Origin: Thioclava electrotropha
GTDB lineage: Bacteria; Pseudomonadota; Alphaproteobacteria; Rhodobacterales; Rhodobacteraceae
Length of the DNA stretch: 64,000 nucleotides
Assembly (NCBI RefSeq): GCF_002085925.2
Contig: NZ_CP053562.1
Coordinates: forward strand, 2,088,001 to 2,152,000
Direction of reading: 5' to 3'
The notes under the pieces: model-generated
Told to the model about the DNA's origin: nothing
What the model saw: the letters and a program-made list of their open reading frames with translations, nothing else
Database searches by the model: none
Made by a program: the position numbers and the translations under genes
Shown here: positions 24,408-32,522 of the stretch, one piece after another
How positions within the stretch are numbered: position 1 is the first letter of the stretch
Layout: each line of letters opens with the position of its first letter

Positions 24408-25706
24408 ATGAACCAATCGGCGAAAACCCTGAAGCGATCTGCTGAATTCGTCGTGCAGAATAGAAAACTCTCGCGCCCAGAAGAAATCTCAAATCTCACT
24501 GACGCAGAGATCCTGCGAATTCCCGGGATCGGCCGAAAAACACTAAACGCATTGCGTGACGTGTATCCTTTTGATCACGTGACTTACGCGAGGGACGCGG
24601 CGACGGAATTTGAGAAAAGAAGACAGATAGCGGTTCGCTCCCGCCCACACATCGACCTCGGTAGTATCCACAATGTAACGGCCGCCCGGATCGTGAATGG
24701 CAACCTGCTGATCAAGGTGGAGGGCCATAAAGAGCTTCTTCCCGTCTGGCTCATGTCCGCACTGGAACTAAAAGGAGAGGGTCTACAAGAGGGCGACGGG
24801 TTTGGTTTCATTCCTGTAGGCGGGCTGATCAGAATGGGTATCAGCTTTCCTAAACTGCGCGAGGTTCAACGTGTCCGTTTCATGGACTTTCAAAACCACA
24901 GCGATTTTTGGACAGCTGAAATTCTGATTACCACTGACCAGGCGACATTCAAGATCGAGGTCTTTGGCGAAGAAGAGGCGCCGGATGGTCGAGCCGGAGA
25001 TGAAGCTTTAGACAACACCCTTTCGTTTGCTGAGGAGCTCAAACAAGATCCGAACATGGCTGATCTCCATAGCAAACTGGAGCACTTGTGGGGCAACATA
25101 CAGGGAAAAATACAAGTAGGTGCCGCACTCGATGCACTTAGATCTCTTGCGGATTTTAACGCTGAGGTGAAAGCGCTTATGCTAATTGCCTTGGAGAAAG
25201 CTCAGGCAAGGGGGATTGCAATTGTTGACGAGCCTTTTGGTCTCACGTCCTCAGATTTTCCCGATCCGATATCCGATATCAATGATGATTTGGTGTTCGA
25301 ATGGTCTGCTCTCTTTCCGGATTGGGAAGGGCCACTGTCTTTGGTTGGGCACGCGTTGCGCATCCTACTGGAAGACAAGGACCCCATTCAGAACATACAT
25401 GCTGCAAATGACAGTATTCGGGCTCTGAAATCAGCTCCCATAGCAGAGCTCTCCAATGGCTTCTCTTTATGTAAGGCAATTGCCACCGCGATCGAGGACT
25501 ATCACGCAGAACTAAAGGCGGTTGGGGAAGTCGGAATACTCCGAAAAGAAACAATTGCGCGCATAGATAGCAGCTTTCCCGATTGTGATGGGATAGCGCG
25601 ACGGGCAATAAAACGATGGATAGATGCTCGAATCGCGGATGGAAGCATGCTGGCAGTGAAAAGTAGCAAGGGTCAAATTCTAAGACTTTCTGCACATGAA
25701 TTGTGA
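24408..25706 (+). CDS. Unknown 432-aa protein with alpha-CTD-like helix-hairpin-helix
   Basis: Residues 20-45 (LSRPEEISNLTDAEILRIPGIGRKTLNALRDV) closely follow the pattern of the RNA polymerase alpha C-terminal domain: a leading helix, then E-L/I-L-R-I-P-x-x-G-R-K-T/S-L. This implies DNA or protein contact. The remaining 380 residues are not recognised. The DNA is clearly AT-richer than its neighbours, which suggests separate acquisition. It lies alone between long non-coding gaps, 407 nt after the TrlF-like gene. It could be a defence partner, but there is no direct evidence. Confidence 0.75.
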   Translation: MNQSAKTLKRSAEFVVQNRKLSRPEEISNLTDAEILRIPGIGRKTLNALRDVYPFDHVTYARDAATEFEKRRQIAVRSRPHIDLGSIHNVTAARIVNGNLLIKVEGHKELLPVWLMSALELKGEGLQEGDGFGFIPVGGLIRMGISFPKLREVQRVRFMDFQNHSDFWTAEILITTDQATFKIEVFGEEEAPDGRAGDEALDNTLSFAEELKQDPNMADLHSKLEHLWGNIQGKIQVGAALDALRSLADFNAEVKALMLIALEKAQARGIAIVDEPFGLTSSDFPDPISDINDDLVFEWSALFPDWEGPLSLVGHALRILLEDKDPIQNIHAANDSIRALKSAPIAELSNGFSLCKAIATAIEDYHAELKAVGEVGILRKETIARIDSSFPDCDGIARRAIKRWIDARIADGSMLAVKSSKGQILRLSAHEL

Positions 25707-26085
25707 GCTGAGCCTCAGGTTTCCTAAATACCTGTAGTTAACTTACACACACTGGTGTTGCGCATCCCACTGCTTCGAATTTGGGCGAGCCGTCTGTTGC
25801 GTCGATCATGCCACATCAAGCAGTAAAATCCTGGCCGAATGCGCGCTTCGGTGGCTGGTCAAGTGGTGCGCTCGCGTTTGCAGCGAACTTCCGAAATCCG
25901 CCCTTCTTCCCGTGTGACCGTGCAGGCGCAGTATAAACTGGGCGCGTGCGGCTAACGGCGGAAGGTCCGCATCGCGGACCAACACGGTTTGCGGCCCCCT
26001 CCTTTTTTATGAGGGTGATGGGGCGGGAGGACGCGCATGGCTCGAATGATACCTTGCGCGCGCTCCAAAACGTTTGGTGAGATAA
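25707..26085. other. Non-coding gap (379 nt) with a hairpin
   Basis: No gene is supported. GGTCCGC-atc-GCGGACC (25964-25980) is a perfect 7-bp stem, and a T-rich stretch CCTTTTTTATGAGG follows at about 26000. One of these may end transcription from either side. Confidence 0.45.
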
Positions 26086-26340
26086 TCAGCTCCAGAGCTT
26101 CTGGAACTCTTTGTCTGCGTCCGTCGCCCTTTGGTCTAAGATCTTTGCAACGGTTTCGAGGCGGACGAGCTTGACTGATTTCTGCTTTCCATCAGGGGTA
26201 AAATAGGGAAGGCGAATATCGCCGGCGTCGATCTTCTCCTTCATCGTCTTTTCCGTGTGTCCCCAAAGGGTTCCTGCTTCTCCAAGGGGAATGAAAGGCA
26301 GGAAGTTGAAGTGTTTTAGGAGCAATTCCAAGGTGTCCAT
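26086..26340 (-). CDS. PrtN-like small regulator, possible directionality factor, 84 aa
   Basis: The protein begins MDTLELLLKHFNFLPFIPLGEAG and has the layout of the pyocin-activator PrtN family: MxTxxLL start, IPLxE, then a KIDAGDIRLPYF turn and a C-terminal helix. In islands, such small winged-helix-like proteins next to the integrase often control excision. It is encoded 76 nt downstream of the integrase gene on the same strand, probably in one transcript. The family call is from motif shape and position, not from a search. Confidence 0.6.
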   Translation of the reverse strand: MDTLELLLKHFNFLPFIPLGEAGTLWGHTEKTMKEKIDAGDIRLPYFTPDGKQKSVKLVRLETVAKILDQRATDADKEFQKLWS

Positions 26341-26416
26341 CTGAGCCTCCGATTTCAGGATGCTCAGGAAGTGGGTTCATCCTGTTCAGGCGAGGAATCA
26401 GAAATTTTCGGTGGCA

Positions 26417-27664
26417 TCAGACAAGGTTGCTTACACCCTCTCCAGCAGCCCACTTGGTCCAAGGCCATCCAGCGAACTTGTCGCCTTCTTCTTCGACATG
26501 CTCGTAGCGATAGAGGCATCCGCCGTTTTTGTGTCCCGAATGCTTGGCAACGAAGGCTGCAGGCATTCCCATTTCGAAGAGCCTGGTGATGCCTTCATGC
26601 CGAAGGTCGTGGTACCGAAGATCTTTGATCTTGAGCCGATCGCGATGGCGACGCCAAGCGGTCCCGACGGACGCCGCGTTGAACGGGAAGATAAACTCTC
26701 CTTCCCGGGGCATTGACAGGATGATGGCAAGCGCTTCGTCGGTCAAATTGCACCATACATTATTGCCTTTTTTCTTCCTCGGATGCTTCATGTCGCGGAC
26801 GAGGATCTTCTTCTGCTCGATACGCAGGTCTTCCCACCGGAGGCGGCATATTTCTCCCAGACGCCGGCAACTGAAAATAGCGAAGACGATCATCTTTGCG
26901 AGAGGGATTTTCTGTCGCTTATTCTCTACCGCAGCTCCGAGAATTCTGTCCAACTCGGCTATGGCGGGCCGACGATCCCGCTCCTCTGAGCGAGCGAAAA
27001 TCTCGTCTTCCCACATATGTTCCATCGCCTCTTTGAGCGCGGCAACAGGAATGATGAAATTGCGCCGGGACGCCCAGTGTAGCGTGTTCACGAGAATTGT
27101 AAGATACCCGGCTACCGTCTGAGGTTGCCGCTCTTCCGCCAGCATGTCGTCTGCGAGGTCGGTCAGGCTTTCCAAAGACAGCTCGCTTAACTTCCTCTCT
27201 CCGAAGTCGCTTTTCTTCAGCCAGTCGAGTTGCTGCCTCGCCGAACGGCCCAAGTGCTTGTGCTTTGCGAGGCGGGCTGTGATGGCATCAGCTACCGTAT
27301 CACCCTTTCTCGAAACCGTTTGAACACCATGGACCTCGATTTCCGCAAGCTTCCGCGTCTTCCATTTCTTCGCCATGGCAAGCTTGGTGAACGTCTTTGT
27401 GAAGCTGACGCTTTCTCCCTGAACAGTCTTGCGGATCTGGACGCGATAGGAGCATCCGCCATTCTCGCCAGGCATCTCCTGAATGTTGGGTTCGACACTG
27501 CGAGATTTAGGGTTGTTCGTGCGGCGACCGTCAGATGGCGGCTTCGAAACCCTTCTCGGCGGCTTCGTCGTCGCCGCACTTTCATCACGCGCTTTTCCAT
27601 TTTGAGAAGTGGGAAGCGGTGCGGCCACTCGCTTGCCGGGAAACTGGATAATGTTTTCGGTCAT
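26417..27664 (-). CDS. Island integrase (tyrosine recombinase), 415 aa
   Basis: The catalytic set is complete: Arg268 in CRRLGEICRLRW, a basic beta-hairpin KHPRKKKGNN at 293-302, His352-Arg355 (HDLRHEGIT), His378 in HSGHKN, and Tyr387 in YRYEHVE. A core-binding SAM-like domain lies at about 120-220, and the first 70 residues are a disordered basic tail. It is encoded 277 nt inside the right core, pointing away from dusA, the usual layout of dusA-associated integrases. It is the most likely enzyme for the 1601/27941 recombination. Confidence 0.93.
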   Translation of the reverse strand: MTENIIQFPGKRVAAPLPTSQNGKARDESAATTKPPRRVSKPPSDGRRTNNPKSRSVEPNIQEMPGENGGCSYRVQIRKTVQGESVSFTKTFTKLAMAKKWKTRKLAEIEVHGVQTVSRKGDTVADAITARLAKHKHLGRSARQQLDWLKKSDFGERKLSELSLESLTDLADDMLAEERQPQTVAGYLTILVNTLHWASRRNFIIPVAALKEAMEHMWEDEIFARSEERDRRPAIAELDRILGAAVENKRQKIPLAKMIVFAIFSCRRLGEICRLRWEDLRIEQKKILVRDMKHPRKKKGNNVWCNLTDEALAIILSMPREGEFIFPFNAASVGTAWRRHRDRLKIKDLRYHDLRHEGITRLFEMGMPAAFVAKHSGHKNGGCLYRYEHVEEEGDKFAGWPWTKWAAGEGVSNLV

Positions 27665-27883
27665 GGTTGGACTTCCTTGGTCGATTGTTGACAGAAGGTT
27701 GGTCCGAGGTCAGAACCCCGGAAATCGGGACGCTCTGACGACTCTGGAGGGCCTCTCGACCGCTTGGGCGGGGGGCGCCGCGATTTGCTACGCCGTAGCA
27801 ACTCGGCTCGCGAAACCTGGCAAAATAAGGCATAACGCGCCGGAATTGGGTGGTTTTGAATCTGAGAAGCCGACGGGTGATAG
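27665..27883. promoter_or_regulatory. Divergent int-dusA control region
   Basis: These 219 nt must hold the promoters of the leftward integrase and the new rightward dusA. TTGCTAC-gcc-GTAGCAA (27785-27801) is a perfect 7-bp palindrome in the middle, suited to a repressor that would affect both. A TTGACA occurs at 27687 but without a good -10 for the plus strand. Confidence 0.5.
27785..27801. promoter_or_regulatory. Palindrome between integrase and dusA
   Basis: TTGCTAC and GTAGCAA are perfect arms with a 3-nt centre, 121 nt before the integrase start and 83 nt before dusA. It is a candidate operator for the PrtN-like protein or another island regulator. Confidence 0.45.
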
Positions 27884-28888
27884 ATGATTAGTGACGAAAA
27901 ATCAGATACTTGCGTATCTTCGCGGCTAAGCGTGGCACCCATGATGGACTGGACCGACCGCCATTGCCGCTATTTCCACCGTCAGATCAGCCGCAACGCG
28001 CTGCTCTATACCGAGATGGTGACCGCGCCTGCGGTGGTTCACGGCGATCGGGAGCGGCTGCTGGGGTTTGACGCCGCCGAACATCCGGTGGCGCTGCAGC
28101 TGGGCGGTTCGGACGCTAAGGAACTGGCCGAGGCGGCGAAGGTCGGCGCAGATTTCGGTTATGACGAGATCAACCTCAATTGCGGCTGCCCGTCGGATCG
28201 CGTGCAATCCGGGGCCTTCGGCGCGGTTTTGATGAAGTCACCCGATCTGGTAGCCGATTGCTGTGCCGCGATGATCGCCGCACAACCGGTTGAGGTTACT
28301 GTGAAATGCCGCATTGGCGTGGATGACCAAGACCCGCACGAAGTGCTGCCCGAGTTCATCGAAAAGGTCGCCGCTGCCGGCGTGACCCGCATCACGATCC
28401 ATGCCCGGAAGGCTTGGCTGCAAGGCCTCTCGCCCAAGGACAACCGCGAAATCCCGCCGCTCGATTACCCGCTCGTCCACGCGATGAAGGCGGCCTATCC
28501 GCAGCTGCATCTGTCGATCAATGGCGGCATCAAAGATCTCGCCGCAGCCGAGGTGGAACTCGCGCAAGGGCTCGACGGGGTGATGGTGGGCCGCGCCGCC
28601 TATCATCAGCCGATGGAGGTGCTGGGCGCCGCCGATCAGCGGATCTGGGGGCAGGGCGCGGCCCGCGATCCCTTCGACGTGGCGCAGGCGATGATCCCCT
28701 ATATCGCGCGTCATATCGAGCGTGGCGGCAGGCTGCACCAGATCACCCGCCACATGCTGGGCCTGTTCCACGGCAAGCCAGGCGCGCGCCGCTTCCGGCA
28801 GATCCTCTCGGAGGGCGCGACCCGCGACGGCGCCGGGGTTGAACTTTTCGAGAGTGCGTTGTCAGCCGTACGTGAACGGGTTAACTGA
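27884..28888 (+). CDS. dusA: tRNA-dihydrouridine synthase A, re-created by the island
   Basis: The 334-aa flavoenzyme reduces U20/U20a in tRNA D loops with NADPH. SVAPMMDWTDRH (16-27) forms the FMN pocket, and NLNCGCPSDRV (97-107) carries the catalytic cysteine. The frame downstream of 27941 is native DusA. The first 19 codons (MISDEKSDTCVSSRLSVAP) come from the island and use different codons for LSVAP than the native stub at 1589-1603. Expression now depends on an island promoter. The protein looks complete and functional. Confidence 0.96.
   Translation: MISDEKSDTCVSSRLSVAPMMDWTDRHCRYFHRQISRNALLYTEMVTAPAVVHGDRERLLGFDAAEHPVALQLGGSDAKELAEAAKVGADFGYDEINLNCGCPSDRVQSGAFGAVLMKSPDLVADCCAAMIAAQPVEVTVKCRIGVDDQDPHEVLPEFIEKVAAAGVTRITIHARKAWLQGLSPKDNREIPPLDYPLVHAMKAAYPQLHLSINGGIKDLAAAEVELAQGLDGVMVGRAAYHQPMEVLGAADQRIWGQGAARDPFDVAQAMIPYIARHIERGGRLHQITRHMLGLFHGKPGARRFRQILSEGATRDGAGVELFESALSAVRERVN
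27941..27955 (+). repeat. attR core of the dusA-integrated island
   Basis: This is the exact second copy of ATGATGGACTGGACC (first at 1601-1615), lying inside the codons for MMDWT of the re-created dusA. Native dusA sequence continues to its right. Confidence 0.88.
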
Positions 28889-28913
28889 GCGGAACCCAAG
28901 GAGATTTCCCGAC

Positions 28914-29729
28914 ATGCCCGATTTCGCCACGCTCGCGCCGCTCGTCTTGATCCTGATGGCAGTGGGGGCGTTCGCAGGCGTTCTGGCGGGACTTCTGGGT
29001 GTTGGCGGCGGGATCGTCCTCGTGCCAGCCTTCTTCTACCTTTTCAGCGGCTTGGGCTACGGATCGAACGATCTGATGCAGGTCTGCGTCGCGACCTCTC
29101 TGGCCACGATCATCGTCACCTCGATCCGCTCGGTCATGGCCCATAACCGCAAGGGCGCGGTCGATTGGGATATCCTCAAGCAATGGATCGCGCCCATCGC
29201 CATCGGCGCGATCATCGGGGTGCTGGTCGTCCATCAACTGCGCTCTTCGACCATGCAGATCATCTTCGCGGTGATGGTGCTGGTTATTGCCTGCTACATG
29301 ATGTTCGGCAAGTCGAGCTGGCGGATTTCGGACGGGCTGCCGGGCGGATTCTTCCGCGCCTGGTTCGGCCCGCTGATGGGGTTCCTCTCCGTGCTTCTGG
29401 GGATCGGCGGCGGCTCGATCGGCACGCCGATGCAGACGCTCCACGGTATCCCGATCCACCGTGCGGTCGCGACCTCGGCAGGCTTCGGCGTGACCATCGC
29501 GCTGCCCTCCGCGATCGGCTTCCTGCTGACGCCGGTGGCCGACGCGCCACCTTACTCGATCGGTGCGGTCAACATTCCCGCCTTTCTGATCGTCATTGCG
29601 ATGACGACGATCACCGCCCCCCTGGGCGCGGCATTGGCCCACAAGCTCGACCCCAAGAAGCTCAAGCGCGTCTTCGCGGGCTTCCTGATGCTCGTCGCAC
29701 TCAACATGCTCCGCAAAGCGTTTCTCTGA
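28914..29729 (+). CDS. TSUP family (TauE/SafE-like) membrane permease
   Basis: The 271-aa protein has about eight membrane segments and the duplicated family signature GLLGVGGGIVLVPAF (26-40) and LLGIGGGSIGTPM in the second half. TSUP proteins move sulfite, sulfoacetate or other small organic anions across the inner membrane; the substrate here cannot be told. The ATG at 28914 is chosen for AAGGAG upstream and because the family begins this way. It lies 25 nt after dusA and is probably co-transcribed. Confidence 0.88.
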   Translation: MPDFATLAPLVLILMAVGAFAGVLAGLLGVGGGIVLVPAFFYLFSGLGYGSNDLMQVCVATSLATIIVTSIRSVMAHNRKGAVDWDILKQWIAPIAIGAIIGVLVVHQLRSSTMQIIFAVMVLVIACYMMFGKSSWRISDGLPGGFFRAWFGPLMGFLSVLLGIGGGSIGTPMQTLHGIPIHRAVATSAGFGVTIALPSAIGFLLTPVADAPPYSIGAVNIPAFLIVIAMTTITAPLGAALAHKLDPKKLKRVFAGFLMLVALNMLRKAFL

Positions 29730-29736
29730 ACTTCCT

Positions 29737-29833
29737 CTTGGCGAAAATATCCCGGGGGGCGCGCTAGCGCGGGGGCAGCGCCCCCTCAACCTCTGAGTTT
29801 TGCGCGCAGCCGCGCACGGGGGCAGCGCCCCCT
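29737..29833. repeat. Dispersed repeat, copy 1 (with a second half-copy)
   Basis: CTTGGCGAAAATATCCCGGGG is followed by the palindrome GCGCTAGCGC and the hairpin GGGGGCAGCGCCCCC. A second partial unit at 29801-29833 repeats only the hairpins (TGCGCG-cagc-CGCGCA and GGGGGCAGCGCCCCC). It fills the gap between two convergent stop codons and may act as a terminator. Confidence 0.8.
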
Positions 29834-29836
29834 CCG

Positions 29837-30679
29837 TCACTTGATCTTGCGCGCCTTCGCCTCGTTCCAAAGCGCATCCATCTCGGCCAGATCGCTGTCC
29901 TTGGGTGCCTTACCGCGCGCTTCAAGTTCACGCTCGATATGTTTGAACCGATTGGTGAATTTCAGATTTGCCGCGCGCAGGGACGCCTCCGGGTCCAGCC
30001 CCAGATGCCGCCCGAGATTGACCATCACAAACAGCAGATCGCCATATTCCTCGGCGAGCTCTTCCGGACCCAACTCGTCACGCGCCTCTTCCAACTCGCG
30101 CGCTTCCTCGACGATCTTGTCGAGCACCTCATCGGTCGAGGGCCAGTCGAACCCCACCCGCGCCGCACGGTTCTGCAGCTTGATCGCACGGGTCAGCGCG
30201 GGCAGACCCAGAGCCACCCCATCGAGCACACCGACACGCTCGGATTTACCCGCAGCCTTGCGCTCGGCCGCCTTGATCGCTTCCCAATCGGCGGTCTGCT
30301 GTTCGGCCGATTTCTCGCGGCTCTCGTCGCCGAAGACATGCGGATGACGTGCGACCATCTTCGCGTTGATCGCACGCAGCACGTCGGAGATATCGAACCG
30401 CCCGTCCTCGGACGCCATCTGCGCGTGATAGACCACCTGCAGCGCCAGATCGCCCAGCTCGCCCGGCAATTCCGACCAGGCCTGCCGCGCGATCGCATCG
30501 GCCACCTCATGCGCTTCCTCGATCGTGTAGGGCGCGATGGAGGCGAAATCCTGCTCCAGATCCCACGGGCAACCGCTCTCCGGATCACGCAGGCATTCCA
30601 TGATCGCGGTCAGCCGAGTGAACTGATGGGCCGCATCGCCCGTATCGTCGAAGATGAGTGCGTCGTCGGGTTTGGCCAT
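29837..30679 (-). CDS. mazG: Nucleoside triphosphate pyrophosphohydrolase MazG
   Basis: The 280-aa enzyme hydrolyses (d)NTPs to the monophosphates. The first MazG domain has CPWDLEQDFASIAPYTIEEAHE (38-59), with the metal-binding EExxH/E motif, and a second domain repeats it as KIVEEARELEEA and EEYGDLLFVMVN. The start at 30679 has AGGAGG 9 nt upstream. The frame runs open for 440 codons beyond it, but that extension is antisense to the amidohydrolase gene and is not coding. Confidence 0.94.
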   Translation of the reverse strand: MAKPDDALIFDDTGDAAHQFTRLTAIMECLRDPESGCPWDLEQDFASIAPYTIEEAHEVADAIARQAWSELPGELGDLALQVVYHAQMASEDGRFDISDVLRAINAKMVARHPHVFGDESREKSAEQQTADWEAIKAAERKAAGKSERVGVLDGVALGLPALTRAIKLQNRAARVGFDWPSTDEVLDKIVEEARELEEARDELGPEELAEEYGDLLFVMVNLGRHLGLDPEASLRAANLKFTNRFKHIERELEARGKAPKDSDLAEMDALWNEAKARKIK

Positions 30680-30742
30680 TGCAGCTTGCCTCCTGCCATG
30701 CGAATGCCTCTGGCCTAACCAGCCCGCAAGGGGAAGTCCACT

Positions 30743-31906
30743 ATGCCCGTTCTCAACCGTATCGCCGATCTCGGCCCGCAAATGACCGAATGGCGGCACT
30801 GGCTGCATCGCCATCCCGAGCTGCGTTTCGATCTGCACCAGACCTCGGAGTTTGTCGCAGCAAGGCTGCGCGAAATCGGGGTGGATGAGATCCATGAAGG
30901 GATCGCGCAGACCGGCATCGTGGCGCTGATCAAAGGGCAGGGCGCGGGGCCAACCATCGGCCTGCGCGCCGACATGGACGCGCTGCCGATCACGGAAGAG
31001 ACCCATGCGGATTACGCCTCCGAGACGCCCGGCAAGATGCATGCCTGTGGCCATGATGGGCATACTGCGATGCTTCTGGGGGCTGCGGCCTATCTGGCCG
31101 AGACCCGGAAATTCGCAGGCACCGTGGCGCTGATCTTCCAGCCCGCCGAGGAAGACGGCGGCGGGGCCGAGGTGATGGTCGATGCGGGCGTGATGGAGCG
31201 TTTCGACATCTCGCGCGTCTTCGCGATCCACAACGCGCCGGGGCTGCCGTTCGGGCATTTCTACACCACGCCCGGCCCCTATCTCGCCTCGGTGGACGAG
31301 GCCCGCGTTACGGTGACCGGGCGCGGCGGCCATGCCGCGACCCCGCAGGGCTGCATCGATCCGATCCCGGCGCTCTCGGCGATGGTGACCTCGCTGCAGA
31401 CGTTGGTGTCGCGCAACGTGGGCGCGGGCGATGCGCTCGTCGTCTCGGTCACCCAGATCCATGCGGGCACCGCGCTCAACATCATCCCCGAAAGCGGCTT
31501 CCTCACCGCGACGATTCGCTGCTTCGAGCCGGAGGTGCGTGATCTGGCGGAAAAACGTCTGCGCGAGATCTGCGAAGGCATCGCGGCGGCCCACGGCGTC
31601 AGCGTCGAGATCGAATACGAGCGTGGCTATCCGCCCACAGTGAACGACCCCGACGAGACCGGCTTCGCCGCCGAAGTCGCAGGTGAAATCGCAGGCCCCG
31701 AGCGGGTCGTGACCGATGCTCCGCGCGAAATGGGTGCAGAGGATTTCGCCTATATGCTGGCGGCCCGGCCCGGCGCCTATCTCTTCATGGGCACCGGCGA
31801 GGGCGCGGGGCTCCACCATCCGCGCTTCGATTTCAACGACGAGGCGGCGCCCGTGGGGGCCTCCTACCTCGCCCGTCTGGCCGAACGCGCCTTGCCCCTG
31901 GGCTGA
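30743..31906 (+). CDS. M20 family amidohydrolase (hippurate/N-acyl amino acid type)
   Basis: The 387-aa enzyme hydrolyses N-acylated amino acids or related amides with two metal ions. DMDALPI (78-84), ACGHDGH (101-107, with Cys102, His104 and His107) and PAEEDGGG supply the metal ligands and catalytic Glu. A dimerisation lid lies around 180-300. The exact substrate is not clear; hippurate hydrolase and N-acetyl-diaminopimelate deacetylase are both possible. AGGGGAAG precedes the ATG, and the divergent neighbour is mazG. Confidence 0.9.
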   Translation: MPVLNRIADLGPQMTEWRHWLHRHPELRFDLHQTSEFVAARLREIGVDEIHEGIAQTGIVALIKGQGAGPTIGLRADMDALPITEETHADYASETPGKMHACGHDGHTAMLLGAAAYLAETRKFAGTVALIFQPAEEDGGGAEVMVDAGVMERFDISRVFAIHNAPGLPFGHFYTTPGPYLASVDEARVTVTGRGGHAATPQGCIDPIPALSAMVTSLQTLVSRNVGAGDALVVSVTQIHAGTALNIIPESGFLTATIRCFEPEVRDLAEKRLREICEGIAAAHGVSVEIEYERGYPPTVNDPDETGFAAEVAGEIAGPERVVTDAPREMGAEDFAYMLAARPGAYLFMGTGEGAGLHHPRFDFNDEAAPVGASYLARLAERALPLG

Positions 31907-31920
31907 GCCGCCTCTCTTCC

Positions 31921-31972
31921 CCTTGGGAAAAATATCCCGGGGACGCTCCGCAGGAGCGGGGGCAGAGCCCCT
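31921..31972. repeat. Dispersed repeat, copy 2
   Basis: CCTTGGGAAAAATATCCCGGGG, the stem CGCTCC-gca-GGAGCG, then GGGGGCAGAGCCCC and a T tract. It begins 15 nt after the amidohydrolase stop, where it can serve as its terminator. The first stem differs fully from copy 1 but keeps its pairing. Confidence 0.8.
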
Positions 31973-32162
31973 TTTTCCTTGCCGATCACAACCCTCCGGC
32001 GACATGGGGCCTGCGCTCGGTTTCCCTTCGCCGCGTCACCGCGACGTGAGGTCGCCTTCACAGGGGCGGCTTCGCCTTGCCAAGCCTCAGGGCCACGGCT
32101 AGGGTGCGCGCCGACAACCGGGGCTTGCTGCCCCCAAGGCCCATGACAAAGGACCATAGATC

Positions 32163-32501
32163 ATGTTCGTGACCCCCGCTTTCGCGCAGGCCGCCGGTGG
32201 CGCCAGTAACCCCGCCGCCGCGTTCGGCCAGTTCCTTCCCCTGATCCTGATCTTCGTGATCATGTATTTCCTGCTGATCCGTCCGCAGCAGAAAAAAGCC
32301 AAGGAGCACAAGGCGATGCTCGAGGCTCTGCGCCGCGGTGATCAGGTCGTGACCCAGGGCGGCATTCTCGGCAAAGTCACCCATATCAAGGAAGACGGCG
32401 AGGTCGAGGTCGAGATCGCGCAGGGCGTCAAAGTCCGCGTGGTGAAATCGACCATCGTGCAGGTTGTTTCGCGCACCGAACCCGCCAAGACCTCTGAATA
32501 A
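32163..32501 (+). CDS. yajC: Preprotein translocase subunit YajC
   Basis: The 112-aa protein has one membrane segment (LPLILIFVIMYFLLI, 24-38), then the family motif RPQQKKAKEHKAML and a cytosolic domain GDQVVTQGGILGKVTHI. YajC associates with SecDF in the inner membrane. The gene is followed by secD after 21 nt, the standard order. Confidence 0.95.
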   Translation: MFVTPAFAQAAGGASNPAAAFGQFLPLILIFVIMYFLLIRPQQKKAKEHKAMLEALRRGDQVVTQGGILGKVTHIKEDGEVEVEIAQGVKVRVVKSTIVQVVSRTEPAKTSE

Positions 32502-32522
32502 GCCATAAAAGGCCCGTCCCCC

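Larger units (their letters stand above)
1601..27955. mobile_element. 26-kb genomic island inserted in dusA
   Basis: The island is bounded by two identical 15-bp cores, interrupts dusA on the left and re-creates it on the right. It carries a tyrosine integrase and a PrtN-like small protein at the right end. Integration into the dusA 5' end by a dedicated integrase family is established for many proteobacterial islands. Cargo includes type I restriction-modification, two further tyrosine-recombinase-like genes, a TrlF-like ATPase and many small unknown genes. No phage structural, replication-initiator or conjugation gene was recognised. Base composition is mosaic by eye: 24.4-25.7 kb is clearly AT-richer than 13-20 kb. 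Confidence 0.9.

Noticed and set aside
1601..27955. Prophage or conjugative element
   Set aside because: No capsid, tail, terminase, lysis, relaxase or type IV secretion genes are visible.
30680..32005. N-terminal extension of mazG
   Set aside because: The frame is open but antisense to the amidohydrolase; the start with AGGAGG at 30679 gives the normal MazG length.
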